From: Oscillospiraceae bacterium
GTDB taxonomy: Bacteria > Bacillota > Clostridia > Oscillospirales > Ruminococcaceae
Direction of reading: 5' to 3'
Length of the DNA: 5,094 nt
Assembly: GCA_017416665.1 (NCBI GenBank)
Contig: JAFQBO010000397.1
Location: 1 to 5,094 of the forward strand
How positions within the stretch are numbered: the stretch's first letter is position 1; every line of letters begins with the position of its first letter. This document shows, piece by piece, positions 1 through 5,094 of this stretch. A program made the position numbers and the translations under genes. Below the pieces are notes generated by a model. It was not told the origin of the DNA, ran no database searches, and saw nothing but the letters and a program-made list of their open reading frames with translations.

Positions 1-1401
1 ATGAACTTCAATACCAATTGCAGTTTTGCCGGGAATTGGCTCTATTCTTATACCAACTGCCGCAAGGTTAAGTGCAATATCATCGGCAAGATTTGTAATT
101 TTAGACACCTTAACACCTGCCGCAGGCTTAACCTCATATCGTGTTACTCTCGGACCTCTCTGAATACCAATGATACTTGCTGTAACACCAAAGCTTTTCA
201 GTGTTTCTATAAGCATATCCGCTTTCTGCTTAAGCTCTGCAGCCGCTGAATCATCTGATTTTTTAACACTTTTATTAAGATATTCGGCAGAAGGAAGAGT
301 ATACTGTTTTGTTTTATTTTCCGCAAATGTTGTTTTACGGGCATTTTCTTCCGCTTTCGCTGCTTTATCAGCAAAGCTTTCAGGCATAATATTCTTTTCT
401 TTGCCTGCCACAGCCTGACTTACCATTGCATCAATGGCATCAAATTCAATTATTTCTTCCGGTGTTTTTTCCTCAGGAATCACCTGTTCCTCTTTCTTGA
501 TATTATCAGCAGGCACAATCGGCTGTGGCAGTGGTGCAATAACACCGTCTATAGGAATATCTATTTCCGAATCCAAATCATTGTTCCAGTGTGGAACACC
601 GAAATCAGGCGGTGCAATAACCTGATTATCCTCAGGTACTGCCATATTTATATTATAATCCGGAAGTGTCTGAACAGGTTCAGGCTCTGAATTTGCGAGC
701 TGAAGTGCTTCCTGTTCTTCATCATACTCCCATTCTTCATATGAATCAAGTAACTCATTTTCCTCACGGATATTCTGGAATGTACTTTTCATTTTCTTAA
801 ATGGTCTTGCTATAAATTCAAAAAGCTGGAATAGTGTAAGATTCGACAAAAACATTATAAATATAAAAAGCAGTACACACACTATTATTCTTGCCCCGAC
901 AACTCCCAGGAATTTCATCAGCGGCCATGCTATCAGTGCACTAAGCATGCCTCCGCCTTCAAATAACGTACCAAGTTCATACAGATATTTGCATTTTTCA
1001 AGAAATGTATCTCCCTGTGGTGCTCCTGCAAACATGAGCTGAACAACGGAACTGCTCAGCACAATAAGTGCTACTCCCCACATTGCTCGTCCGCAGACTG
1101 TCCGCTGTGAATGTTCTTTTGCGATAAGTATTGCTGTATAAATAAGTATTACCGGCACCATGAAAATAGATACACCAAACAATCCTCTTAAAACATGATG
1201 CATAGCATTCCAGCCACTGCTTCCTTCAATTATAGTAAGCAGAAAAACAAGAATACCTGCCGCAAACAGTATTATCGACCAGAACTGACTTACCTGATCT
1301 GTCTCAGCCGACTTTTCAGCTGACGGCTTTTTACTTTTTGTATCTGATGGCTTTGCTGCCTTTTCTGTCTTTTTACTTCCGTTTTTTTTACTCGCTGCCA
1401 C
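1..1401 (-). CDS. ftsK: SpoIIIE/FtsK-family DNA translocase, N-terminal 467 residues (gene continues past the left edge)
   Basis: This is the front of a membrane-anchored, ATP-driven DNA pump that moves chromosomal DNA through the division or sporulation septum. I translated it from the GTG at 1401-1399. An AAAGGA ribosome-binding site lies 7 nt upstream and the frame stays open to base 1. Residues 1-35 are Lys-rich and cytoplasmic. Hydrophobic segments lie at about 41-59, 74-93, 107-126 and 151-187; the last contains GGGMLSALIAWPLMKFLG, typical of the SpoIIIE/FtsK four-TM domain. Residues 208-365 form an acidic, Pro-rich linker. The motor domain begins at about 366 with QYTLPSAEYLN, followed by the family motifs LKSFGV, RGPRVTRYEV, GVKVSKI, DDIALNLA and PIPGKTAIGIEV. 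Walker A and B and the DNA-reading gamma domain lie outside the window. Bacillus SpoIIIE has about 790 residues, so a little over half is present. It follows a TepA-like gene, as in Bacillus, and may share its promoter. Whether it serves division (FtsK) or sporulation (SpoIIIE) cannot be decided here. Confidence 0.95.
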   Translation of the reverse strand, partial: MAASKKNGSKKTEKAAKPSDTKSKKPSAEKSAETDQVSQFWSIILFAAGILVFLLTIIEGSSGWNAMHHVLRGLFGVSIFMVPVILIYTAILIAKEHSQRTVCGRAMWGVALIVLSSSVVQLMFAGAPQGDTFLEKCKYLYELGTLFEGGGMLSALIAWPLMKFLGVVGARIIVCVLLFIFIMFLSNLTLFQLFEFIARPFKKMKSTFQNIREENELLDSYEEWEYDEEQEALQLANSEPEPVQTLPDYNINMAVPEDNQVIAPPDFGVPHWNNDLDSEIDIPIDGVIAPLPQPIVPADNIKKEEQVIPEEKTPEEIIEFDAIDAMVSQAVAGKEKNIMPESFADKAAKAEENARKTTFAENKTKQYTLPSAEYLNKSVKKSDDSAAAELKQKADMLIETLKSFGVTASIIGIQRGPRVTRYEVKPAAGVKVSKITNLADDIALNLAAVGIRIEPIPGKTAIGIEVH

Positions 1402-1408
1402 TTTTATT

Positions 1409-1414
1409 TCCTTT
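1409..1414 (-). promoter_or_regulatory. Ribosome-binding site that fixes the GTG start of ftsK
   Basis: The minus strand reads AAAGGA and then 7 nt to GTG at 1401. No in-frame ATG lies nearby at the N-terminus. The Lys-rich tail that follows (MAASKKNGSKK) is a plausible natural N-terminus for this family. The ATG at 1417-1415 is in another frame and stops after nine codons. Confidence 0.8.
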
Positions 1415-1448
1415 CATGTCTGAATTAATTGAACTCTTATCTTACACA

Positions 1449-1575
1449 AGGGCGTCTGCCTTTCCAAATCTTCGATTTGGAATAAGGCACAAGGCAGATA
1501 AACATTAATCTTAAAATAAGACTTATATCTGCCTTGTGCCAAGCCCGTTTCACGAAACGGGCAGGCAGACGCCCT
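1449..1575. repeat. Closed four-way palindromic element (cloverleaf-like) between tepA and ftsK
   Basis: A 13-bp outer stem (1449-1461 with 1563-1575, perfect, GC-rich) encloses three hairpins. Arm 1 is 1462-1470 with 1474-1482: 9 bp, 3-nt loop, reading C(GAA)G on the minus strand. Arm 2 is 1486-1500 with 1526-1540: 15 bp perfect, then 1506-1513 with 1517-1525, 8 more pairs with one bulged base. Arm 3 is 1543-1550 with 1555-1562: 8 bp with a four-base loop, or 9 bp with a two-base loop. Only 1483-1485 and 1541-1542 are unpaired at the junction. It starts 4 nt after the tepA stop and ends about 34 nt before the ftsK ribosome-binding site. No U-tract follows any stem, so it is not a standard terminator, and stem lengths exclude a tRNA. 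It may be a MITE-like or REP-like mobile palindrome, a structured intercistronic RNA, or both. I see the fold directly; its function is unknown. Confidence 0.85.
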
Positions 1576-1579
1576 GATG

Positions 1580-2341
1580 TTACTCAAGTGTTTCTGTTTC
1601 ATCATCAGGATATCGCTTGTCTGTTGTTTCAATAATATTATAAAGGCACTCTATTGCATCGGAAAGACTTCCGAGACTGTCTATAAGTCCCGCTTCAACT
1701 GCTGATTTGCCGTCAACTACAGATCCCATATCCATTGTAAGCTCACCTGTTTTCATCATAAGACTGCGAAGCTTTTCATCAGCTATATTGCTGTTTTTAG
1801 TAACGAAATTTATTATTCTGTCCTGCATTTTTTCAAAATATGAAAATGTCTGAGGTACGCCCAGAACAAGTCCGTTCATTCTTACAGGATGTATCGTCAT
1901 TGTTGCCGATGGAACGATAAACGAATGTTTTGCACTTACTGCAAGCGGTACGCCTATTGAGTGTCCTCCGCCTACCACAAGTGAAACTGTCGGCGTTTTC
2001 ATTCCTGCTATAAGCTCTGCTATTGCAAGTCCTGCCTCAACATCACCGCCGACTGTATTCAGAATAATAACCAGACCTTCTATACTTCTGTCCTGTTCTA
2101 TTGCCACAAGTGCCGGGATAATGTGCTCATACTTGGTCGTCTTGTTCTGTGACGGCAGTACATAATGCCCTTCAATCTGCCCTATAATATTAAGACAATG
2201 TATAAGATGTTTTGAATTCTGCGATATTACTTCACCGTTTTTTTCAATAAGTTCTTCACGGCTTAGTATATCATCATCTTTTTCCTGTATATCTTCATTG
2301 TCATTTTCTTTTTCAGGTTCAAAAAATTCCTGTGTATCCAT
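1580..2341 (-). CDS. tepA: ClpP-fold serine protease of the TepA (translocation-enhancing protein) family
   Basis: This 253-residue protein has the ClpP/crotonase-type protease fold seen in TepA and SppA relatives. Residues 1-40 are a highly charged, mostly acidic extension. The core then shows the strand [13 protein letters not shown] (88-100), the nucleophile motif GGGHSIG with Ser128, the catalytic-His motif MTIHPV with His151, and a C-terminal segment ending [10 protein letters not shown] (215-224) that matches the end of the ClpP fold. The third catalytic residue is probably Asp204 (TMDMG), with Asp210 as the alternative. I see no signal peptide or membrane segment, so it should be cytoplasmic. 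The ATG at 2341 has AAAGG 8 nt upstream. It has its own consensus promoter at 2438-2466 and is followed by ftsK, the Bacillus arrangement. TepA was linked to protein export and spore-related processing in B. subtilis, but its substrates are poorly defined. Automatic pipelines often label it a Clp protease proteolytic subunit; without ClpP's usual DxxRDxF-type region near the Asp I prefer TepA. Confidence 0.88.
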   Translation of the reverse strand: MDTQEFFEPEKENDNEDIQEKDDDILSREELIEKNGEVISQNSKHLIHCLNIIGQIEGHYVLPSQNKTTKYEHIIPALVAIEQDRSIEGLVIILNTVGGDVEAGLAIAELIAGMKTPTVSLVVGGGHSIGVPLAVSAKHSFIVPSATMTIHPVRMNGLVLGVPQTFSYFEKMQDRIINFVTKNSNIADEKLRSLMMKTGELTMDMGSVVDGKSAVEAGLIDSLGSLSDAIECLYNIIETTDKRYPDDETETLE

Positions 2342-2437
2342 AATTTCCGCCTTTCACAATTTTAATATTTTTATTATTGGTTTCAAAGTCGAAAATTATG
2401 CAGTTTTCTTCTGTTTAGTTTTTGTGTTTATCTTATT

Positions 2438-2466
2438 ATTATAACCTATTTTCATTATCTTGTCAA
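2438..2466 (-). promoter_or_regulatory. Perfect-consensus sigma-A promoter for tepA(-ftsK)
   Basis: On the minus strand TTGACA (2466-2461) is followed by exactly 17 bp and TATAAT (2443-2438), so both hexamers and the spacer match consensus. Transcription should start near 2431. This leaves an A-rich leader of about 90 nt before the tepA ATG at 2341, in which I see no strong hairpin or riboswitch. The promoter lies just downstream of the terminator of the preceding operon, so it separates the two transcription units. No operator is evident. Confidence 0.85.
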
Positions 2467-2523
2467 ACACAAACCAGTACTCTGATGAGACATTTTCAGT
2501 ACATATATTAAGTGTTTTTATAA

Positions 2524-2557
2524 TAAAAAACAAAGGAGCTGTTTTCACAACTCCTTG
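2524..2557 (-). terminator. Intrinsic terminator of the zinc-ribbon/TPM operon
   Basis: On the minus strand the stem AAGGAG/CTCCTT (2551-2556 with 2533-2538) continues past one A-C mismatch into ACA/TGT (2547-2549 with 2540-2542), with a four-base loop at 2543-2546. Past the stem the RNA would read UGUUUUUUA, giving a six-U run from 2530 to 2525. It begins 8 nt after the TPM gene's stop codon. This is a standard rho-independent terminator layout. Confidence 0.85.
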
Positions 2558-2564
2558 TAAATAT

Positions 2565-3389
2565 CTAAAATTTTCCACCGCCACCGCCGTGTGACGAACC
2601 TGATGAACCTATATGCGTACTGCTTCCGCCATTGTTTTCAGGTTTCTTTCTTTTTGTTACGTTTCTGTAGAGGAAAACATCATGAGAACGTGTAACATTA
2701 AACGAACTCTTGACTTCATATTCTCTTGCCGCAAATTCAAACTTAACAGATTTAAGCTGTGATTTGAATATAAGTACCACAATAAGTGCAACAACAAGAC
2801 CTATACCCAAACCTACTCCAACCGAAATTAAAATAAGTCTTGTTCTGTCAGCTGAAGTCTTGTATGTATTATCTACATCGTAAGGCTTACCACTGTCAGC
2901 TGACTTTATATATTCTTCAGTTGTACTTAAAAATGTTTCAAAAGCATTGTAATAATTACCATCGCTAAGGTCAGGCACCATAATATCCCCGATCTTATCA
3001 ATTCCGTAATCGGTAAAAACAGTTATGCCATAGCCCTTTGTAGAGATCCACCAGTCACGTTCTTCCATATTAATAAGGAAAAGCACACCGTCTCCGGCTG
3101 AATCTGCACCATATCCCTCATAGTCATAATAATCATCTGCATATGACATAGGACTGTATCCGTCAATCGATTCCTCTGTAAGAATAACAACGTCAAAATC
3201 ATGTTTTTCTGTAATATTGTCAATTTTATCTGACAATGACTTTTCCTGAGCATCCGTAAGCAAATCAGCATTATCCACCACTCTTGGAAGTTCAGGATTA
3301 TTCAACTGAGCCGATGCACTGAGTGAAAGCGGCATAAGCATAGCTATACCTGTTACAGCTGTTATCAATAATTTCTTTAATTTCTTCAT
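2565..3389 (-). CDS. Secreted/membrane-anchored TPM-domain protein (YgcG/YdjH-like)
   Basis: With the ATG at 3389 this is a 274-residue protein; the GTG at 3398 would add three residues (numbers below use the 277-residue form). A signal peptide starts MKKLKKLLITAVTG and ends SASA before Gln31. The TPM domain spans about 38-165: VVDNADLLTDAQ, a central DFDVVILTEE strand, SYADDYYDYEGYG, then GDGVLFLINMEERDWWIST and YGITVFTDYGID. Some TPM proteins have been described as phosphatases or as photosystem assembly factors; the role of the bacterial secreted forms is not settled. A strong TM helix covers 187-211. A basic cytoplasmic stretch follows, and then a Gly/Ser-rich tail ending SSHGGGGGKF, typical of YgcG-type proteins. 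The topology is therefore TPM domain outside, tail inside. It is the last gene of the operon, 13 nt after the zinc-ribbon gene and just before a terminator. B. subtilis YdjH is the closest functional parallel I know. Confidence 0.9.
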   Translation of the reverse strand: MKKLKKLLITAVTGIAMLMPLSLSASAQLNNPELPRVVDNADLLTDAQEKSLSDKIDNITEKHDFDVVILTEESIDGYSPMSYADDYYDYEGYGADSAGDGVLFLINMEERDWWISTKGYGITVFTDYGIDKIGDIMVPDLSDGNYYNAFETFLSTTEEYIKSADSGKPYDVDNTYKTSADRTRLILISVGVGLGIGLVVALIVVLIFKSQLKSVKFEFAAREYEVKSSFNVTRSHDVFLYRNVTKRKKPENNGGSSTHIGSSGSSHGGGGGKF

Positions 3390-3397
3390 CTCCGTCA

Positions 3398-3404
3398 CCG
3401 CCTT
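3398..3404 (-). promoter_or_regulatory. Ribosome-binding site of the TPM gene, overlapping the upstream stop codon
   Basis: The minus strand reads TAAGGCGGTGACGGAGATG across the gene junction. AAGGCGG shares bases with the TAA stop of the zinc-ribbon gene and with the GTG at 3398. It lies only 2 nt from that GTG if the AAGG core is used, but 8 nt (from GGCGG) to 11 nt (from AAGG) from the ATG at 3389. The spacing and the standard MKK signal-peptide start favour the ATG. The arrangement suggests translational coupling. Confidence 0.6.
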
Positions 3405-4491
3405 ACAGTAAATTTATCAGCAATGCTATTGCTGTTGCGGCAGCTCCGACCGCTCCGAATAATCCAAGAAACCACTTCCAGAAAAGTCCCCAGTCCATAG
3501 GAAGATTTCCTACGAATTTACCAGTCTGACCGTTCATGGCAAAGGTGAATTTCTGATCCTTCCATGTCGTATTCAACACCCATACAGGAAGAAGTGCGTA
3601 TTTTGACGAACCATTCAGATAATTGACATTTGAACTCTGTGTTGAAACTGTTGTGTATCCGTGTACAGTTTCTCTGAACGCCAGCTCTGTACTGTTTCTG
3701 ATACGCTGATTTGCTCTTTTTACGCAGTCTTCACGGGATACATCATACTTGTCAGCCAAATATCCCGAAAGATAGCCTGTGTTGAAATCCTTTAAATCCG
3801 CATAGTTAAAAGGTTCAATCGACTCCATAAGATCATCAGCCATTTTTTCAGATCCGTCAACAGGAATATTTTTAAAACTCAGTCGACCATCACGATAAAC
3901 ATTATAGTGCGAAGTTTCAGTATATTCATACTTACTGTCACTCCAGTGACGTACTTTTGTAGCTCTGAATATATATCTTGAATCTGTGTCACTGTTAAAC
4001 AGCCAGAACGGAACATAAAGTCCCTTGATTTCGTCAATATGGTTTTCGTCCTTGAAAACCTTAGGAAGAAGTTTCTTGCCTTTCAAGTGACCGAACATCG
4101 CTTCCTTAGCAGCCTTCTTGTCAAGCTTGAACGGGATTACGTAGTCCGGACGCAAATCACCTGCAAAGCTTGACTTGAAAACAATAGGACTGTCGCAGTA
4201 CGGACACGCTGTTGCACCGGTTATGTCTTCGGCAATAACTTCGCCGCCGCATGAATTACATACATAGACATTCATGCCGTTTAATTCTTCACTGCTCCAC
4301 TGATTGTCTACACTGCTTTCCCATTCCTGTTTTTCAGGCTGTGAATTTCTGTCTGTTTCCGCCTGAGCGTTTTTCAGTGCCTCTACATCAAACTCAGCAT
4401 CACAAAACGGACATTTCATTTTTTGCGTGCCACTGTCAAAGCTTACCGCACCGCCACAGCACGGACATTTATATTCAAGTAAAGTTGACAT
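3403..4491 (-). CDS. TFIIB-type zinc-ribbon protein with C-terminal membrane anchor (YdjG-like)
   Basis: This 362-residue protein carries two zinc ribbons at its N-terminus. The first is Cys9/Cys12 with Cys27/Cys30 (YKCPCCGG and MKCPFCDAEF). The second is Cys78/Cys81 with Cys96/Cys99 (YVCNSCGGEV and TACPYCDSP). A charged linker (40-70) separates them. Residues 115-330 form a beta-rich conserved region with VIPFKLDKKAAKEAM, GLYVPFWLFNSD and YALLPVWVLNTTWKDQKFTFAMNGQTG-like strands, familiar from proteins named zinc-ribbon or primosomal-N'-like in Firmicutes. A single hydrophobic helix at 337-361 ends the protein, so it is probably tail-anchored with the bulk in the cytoplasm. The ATG at 4491 has AAGGGGA 7 nt upstream. 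This ribosome-binding site overlaps the stop of the SPFH-like gene, 11 nt away. In B. subtilis the related YdjG works with YdjH to place the SPFH protein YdjI at the membrane, and the gene set here fits that role. Biochemical function is otherwise unknown. Confidence 0.88.
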   Translation of the reverse strand: MSTLLEYKCPCCGGAVSFDSGTQKMKCPFCDAEFDVEALKNAQAETDRNSQPEKQEWESSVDNQWSSEELNGMNVYVCNSCGGEVIAEDITGATACPYCDSPIVFKSSFAGDLRPDYVIPFKLDKKAAKEAMFGHLKGKKLLPKVFKDENHIDEIKGLYVPFWLFNSDTDSRYIFRATKVRHWSDSKYEYTETSHYNVYRDGRLSFKNIPVDGSEKMADDLMESIEPFNYADLKDFNTGYLSGYLADKYDVSREDCVKRANQRIRNSTELAFRETVHGYTTVSTQSSNVNYLNGSSKYALLPVWVLNTTWKDQKFTFAMNGQTGKFVGNLPMDWGLFWKWFLGLFGAVGAAATAIALLINLL

Positions 4492-4502
4492 AGAAATTCC
4501 CC

Positions 4503-5094
4503 TTATCCTTTAATATCATTTTCATTGAACGGATCTGCACACTGCGGACAGAACTTAGGAGGATTTGTCGGATCTTCCGGTTCCCATCCACACTTGTCAC
4601 ATCTGTAGAGAGGTGCTCCTGCCGGCTTAGGGCTTCCACATTCAATACAGAATTTACCCTTGTTTACCGCACCGCATGAACAGTTCCAGCCGTCTGCCGC
4701 CGCAGGCTTTGGCTTACCGCACTCAATACAGAATTTACCTGTATTTGATGCACCGCATGCACACTGCCAAGCTCCCTGAGGTGCAGGCTTTGGCTTACCA
4801 CACTCGATACAGAATTTGCCTGTGTTTGTTGCACCGCATGAACAGCTCCAGCTGTTTGCTGACGGCTGTGCCTGCTGCATCTGCTGTGCCTGTTGCTGCT
4901 GACCCATAGCAAAGAGATTCTGTGCATTCATACCGCCTGCCTGTGCCGCCATATTCATATCCATAAAGCCTGTCATAGCACCACCGGAATTTCCTGCCGC
5001 TGTCTTCATAGCCTCTGCCTGAGCACCAACAAGTGCCGCACCTGCCATATTTGCATTACGGAATACAGCTGTTTTCTGTAAATCCTTAATCATG
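4503..5094 (-). CDS. C-terminal part of an SPFH-domain (YdjI-like) scaffold protein with four zinc ribbons; start lies beyond the right edge
   Basis: About 196 C-terminal residues are present. An in-frame ATG sits at 5093, but the sequence there (MIKDLQKTAVFRNANMAG) looks like the end of an SPFH-type coiled region and not a true N-terminus. YdjI-like proteins have over 300 residues, so the gene is cut by the window edge. From the ATG, residues 15-64 are rich in Ala, Gly and Met, as in the C-terminal region of SPFH proteins. Residues 65-76 form a Gln-rich linker (QQQQAQQMQQAQ). Three near-identical zinc ribbons follow at 82-104, 109-131 and 136-158, each CxC...CIEC with GKFCIECG and PKPA. A fourth, divergent ribbon lies at 163-189 (YRCDKCGW, KFCPQC). 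SPFH proteins form membrane-associated scaffolds, and YdjI takes part in the B. subtilis PspA-linked envelope response. The SPFH domain itself is not visible, so the family assignment rests on the tail and on the two following genes. Confidence 0.82.
   Translation of the reverse strand, partial: MIKDLQKTAVFRNANMAGAALVGAQAEAMKTAAGNSGGAMTGFMDMNMAAQAGGMNAQNLFAMGQQQQAQQMQQAQPSANSWSCSCGATNTGKFCIECGKPKPAPQGAWQCACGASNTGKFCIECGKPKPAAADGWNCSCGAVNKGKFCIECGSPKPAGAPLYRCDKCGWEPEDPTNPPKFCPQCADPFNENDIKG
4608..4850 (-). repeat. Three 81-bp tandem repeats encoding zinc ribbons
   Basis: The units are exactly 81 bp apart: the shared block near CAATACAGAATTTACC begins at 4643 and 4724, with a one-base variant at 4805. 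Each unit encodes about 27 residues with the pattern WxCxCGAxNxGKFCIECGxPKPA. Similarity is high at the DNA level as well as the protein level, which indicates duplication within the gene. Copy number could vary between strains by slippage or recombination without changing the frame. Confidence 0.9.

Noticed and set aside
170..625. Plus-strand open frames within 1-625
   Set aside because: They lie opposite the continuous FtsK/SpoIIIE frame, which has clear family motifs, and show no recognisable domains.
1388..1417. Nine-codon ATG frame (MKGNKSGSE) overlapping the ftsK GTG start
   Set aside because: It contains the ftsK ribosome-binding site itself and I see no ribosome-binding site of its own; probably chance.
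1510..1542. Possible ftsK promoter inside arm 2 on the minus strand (TTGGCA, 18 bp, TATTTT)
   Set aside because: The -10 matches only four of six positions and the sequence is constrained by the palindrome, so the match is weak evidence.
1449..1575. tRNA or tRNA-like gene
   Set aside because: The fold looks like a cloverleaf, but the outer stem is 13 bp, the middle arm exceeds 20 bp, and there are no T-loop or anticodon-loop signatures and no CCA position.
1449..1575. Rho-independent terminator between tepA and ftsK
   Set aside because: No run of T follows any stem on either strand; after the outer stem the minus strand reads TTGTGTAAG.
1442..1587. IS200/IS605-type ends (TTAC at 1442-1445 left of the element; TTAC at 1580-1583 and TCAA at 1584-1587 right of it) or a target-site duplication
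   Set aside because: The motifs are only 4 nt and expected by chance. The right-hand ones overlap the end of tepA, and no longer direct repeat abuts the palindrome. Empty-site comparison would be needed.
1414..1632. 72-residue open frame across the palindrome and the end of tepA on the minus strand
   Set aside because: It overlaps the tepA 3' end in another frame and is built from the palindrome's inverted repeats. It has no good ribosome-binding site and no recognisable domain.
2396..2584. 62-residue minus-strand open frame across the terminator and the tepA promoter
   Set aside because: It covers the TPM gene end, a clear terminator and a consensus promoter; its composition is that of non-coding AT-rich DNA.
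4608..4850. CRISPR-like array
   Set aside because: The regular 81-bp units have no unique spacers and are in-frame coding repeats for zinc ribbons.
4664..4927. Repetitive frames on both strands over the zinc-ribbon repeats
   Set aside because: They are shadows of the 81-bp tandem repeat, which stays open in several frames because its unit length is a multiple of three.

Overview
The window reads almost entirely on the minus strand, so gene order runs from high to low coordinates. Codon use, moderately low G+C, a strong sigma-A type promoter and the TepA-like/SpoIIIE-like gene pair point to a Firmicute. The overall style suggests a Clostridia member, possibly a Ruminococcus-like gut bacterium, but this placement is inference because the window holds no rRNA or other marker gene.

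Right part (about 5094 down to 2521): three tightly packed genes. They are (i) the C-terminal part of a protein that looks like an SPFH/YdjI-type membrane-associated scaffold, with a Met/Gly/Ala-rich stretch, a Gln-rich linker and four zinc ribbons, three of them in an 81-bp tandem repeat; (ii) a 362-residue protein with two N-terminal zinc ribbons and a C-terminal membrane anchor (YdjG-like); and (iii) a secreted or membrane-anchored TPM-domain protein (YgcG/YdjH-like) with a Gly/Ser-rich tail. Gaps are 11 and 13 nt and the stop codons overlap the next ribosome-binding site, so this is one operon. It ends at an intrinsic terminator at 2524-2557. The gene set resembles the ydjG-ydjH-ydjI part of the Bacillus subtilis pspA-ydjGHI envelope-stress operon, in a different order.

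Left part (2466 down to 1): a promoter matching consensus perfectly (TTGACA-17-TATAAT) drives a ClpP/TepA-family serine protease gene. It is followed by the start of a SpoIIIE/FtsK DNA translocase, which uses a GTG start and runs off the left edge before its ATPase motifs. The TepA-SpoIIIE pairing is also known from Bacillus.

The most unusual item lies between these two genes. A segment of about 127 bp (1449-1575) folds, almost without unpaired bases at the junction, into a closed four-way structure: a 13-bp outer stem enclosing three hairpin arms of 9, 15+8 and 8-9 bp. It is neither a tRNA nor a normal terminator. It begins 4 nt after the tepA stop codon and lies inside the presumed tepA-ftsK transcript. 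It could be a miniature mobile palindromic element, an intercistronic RNA structure, or both.
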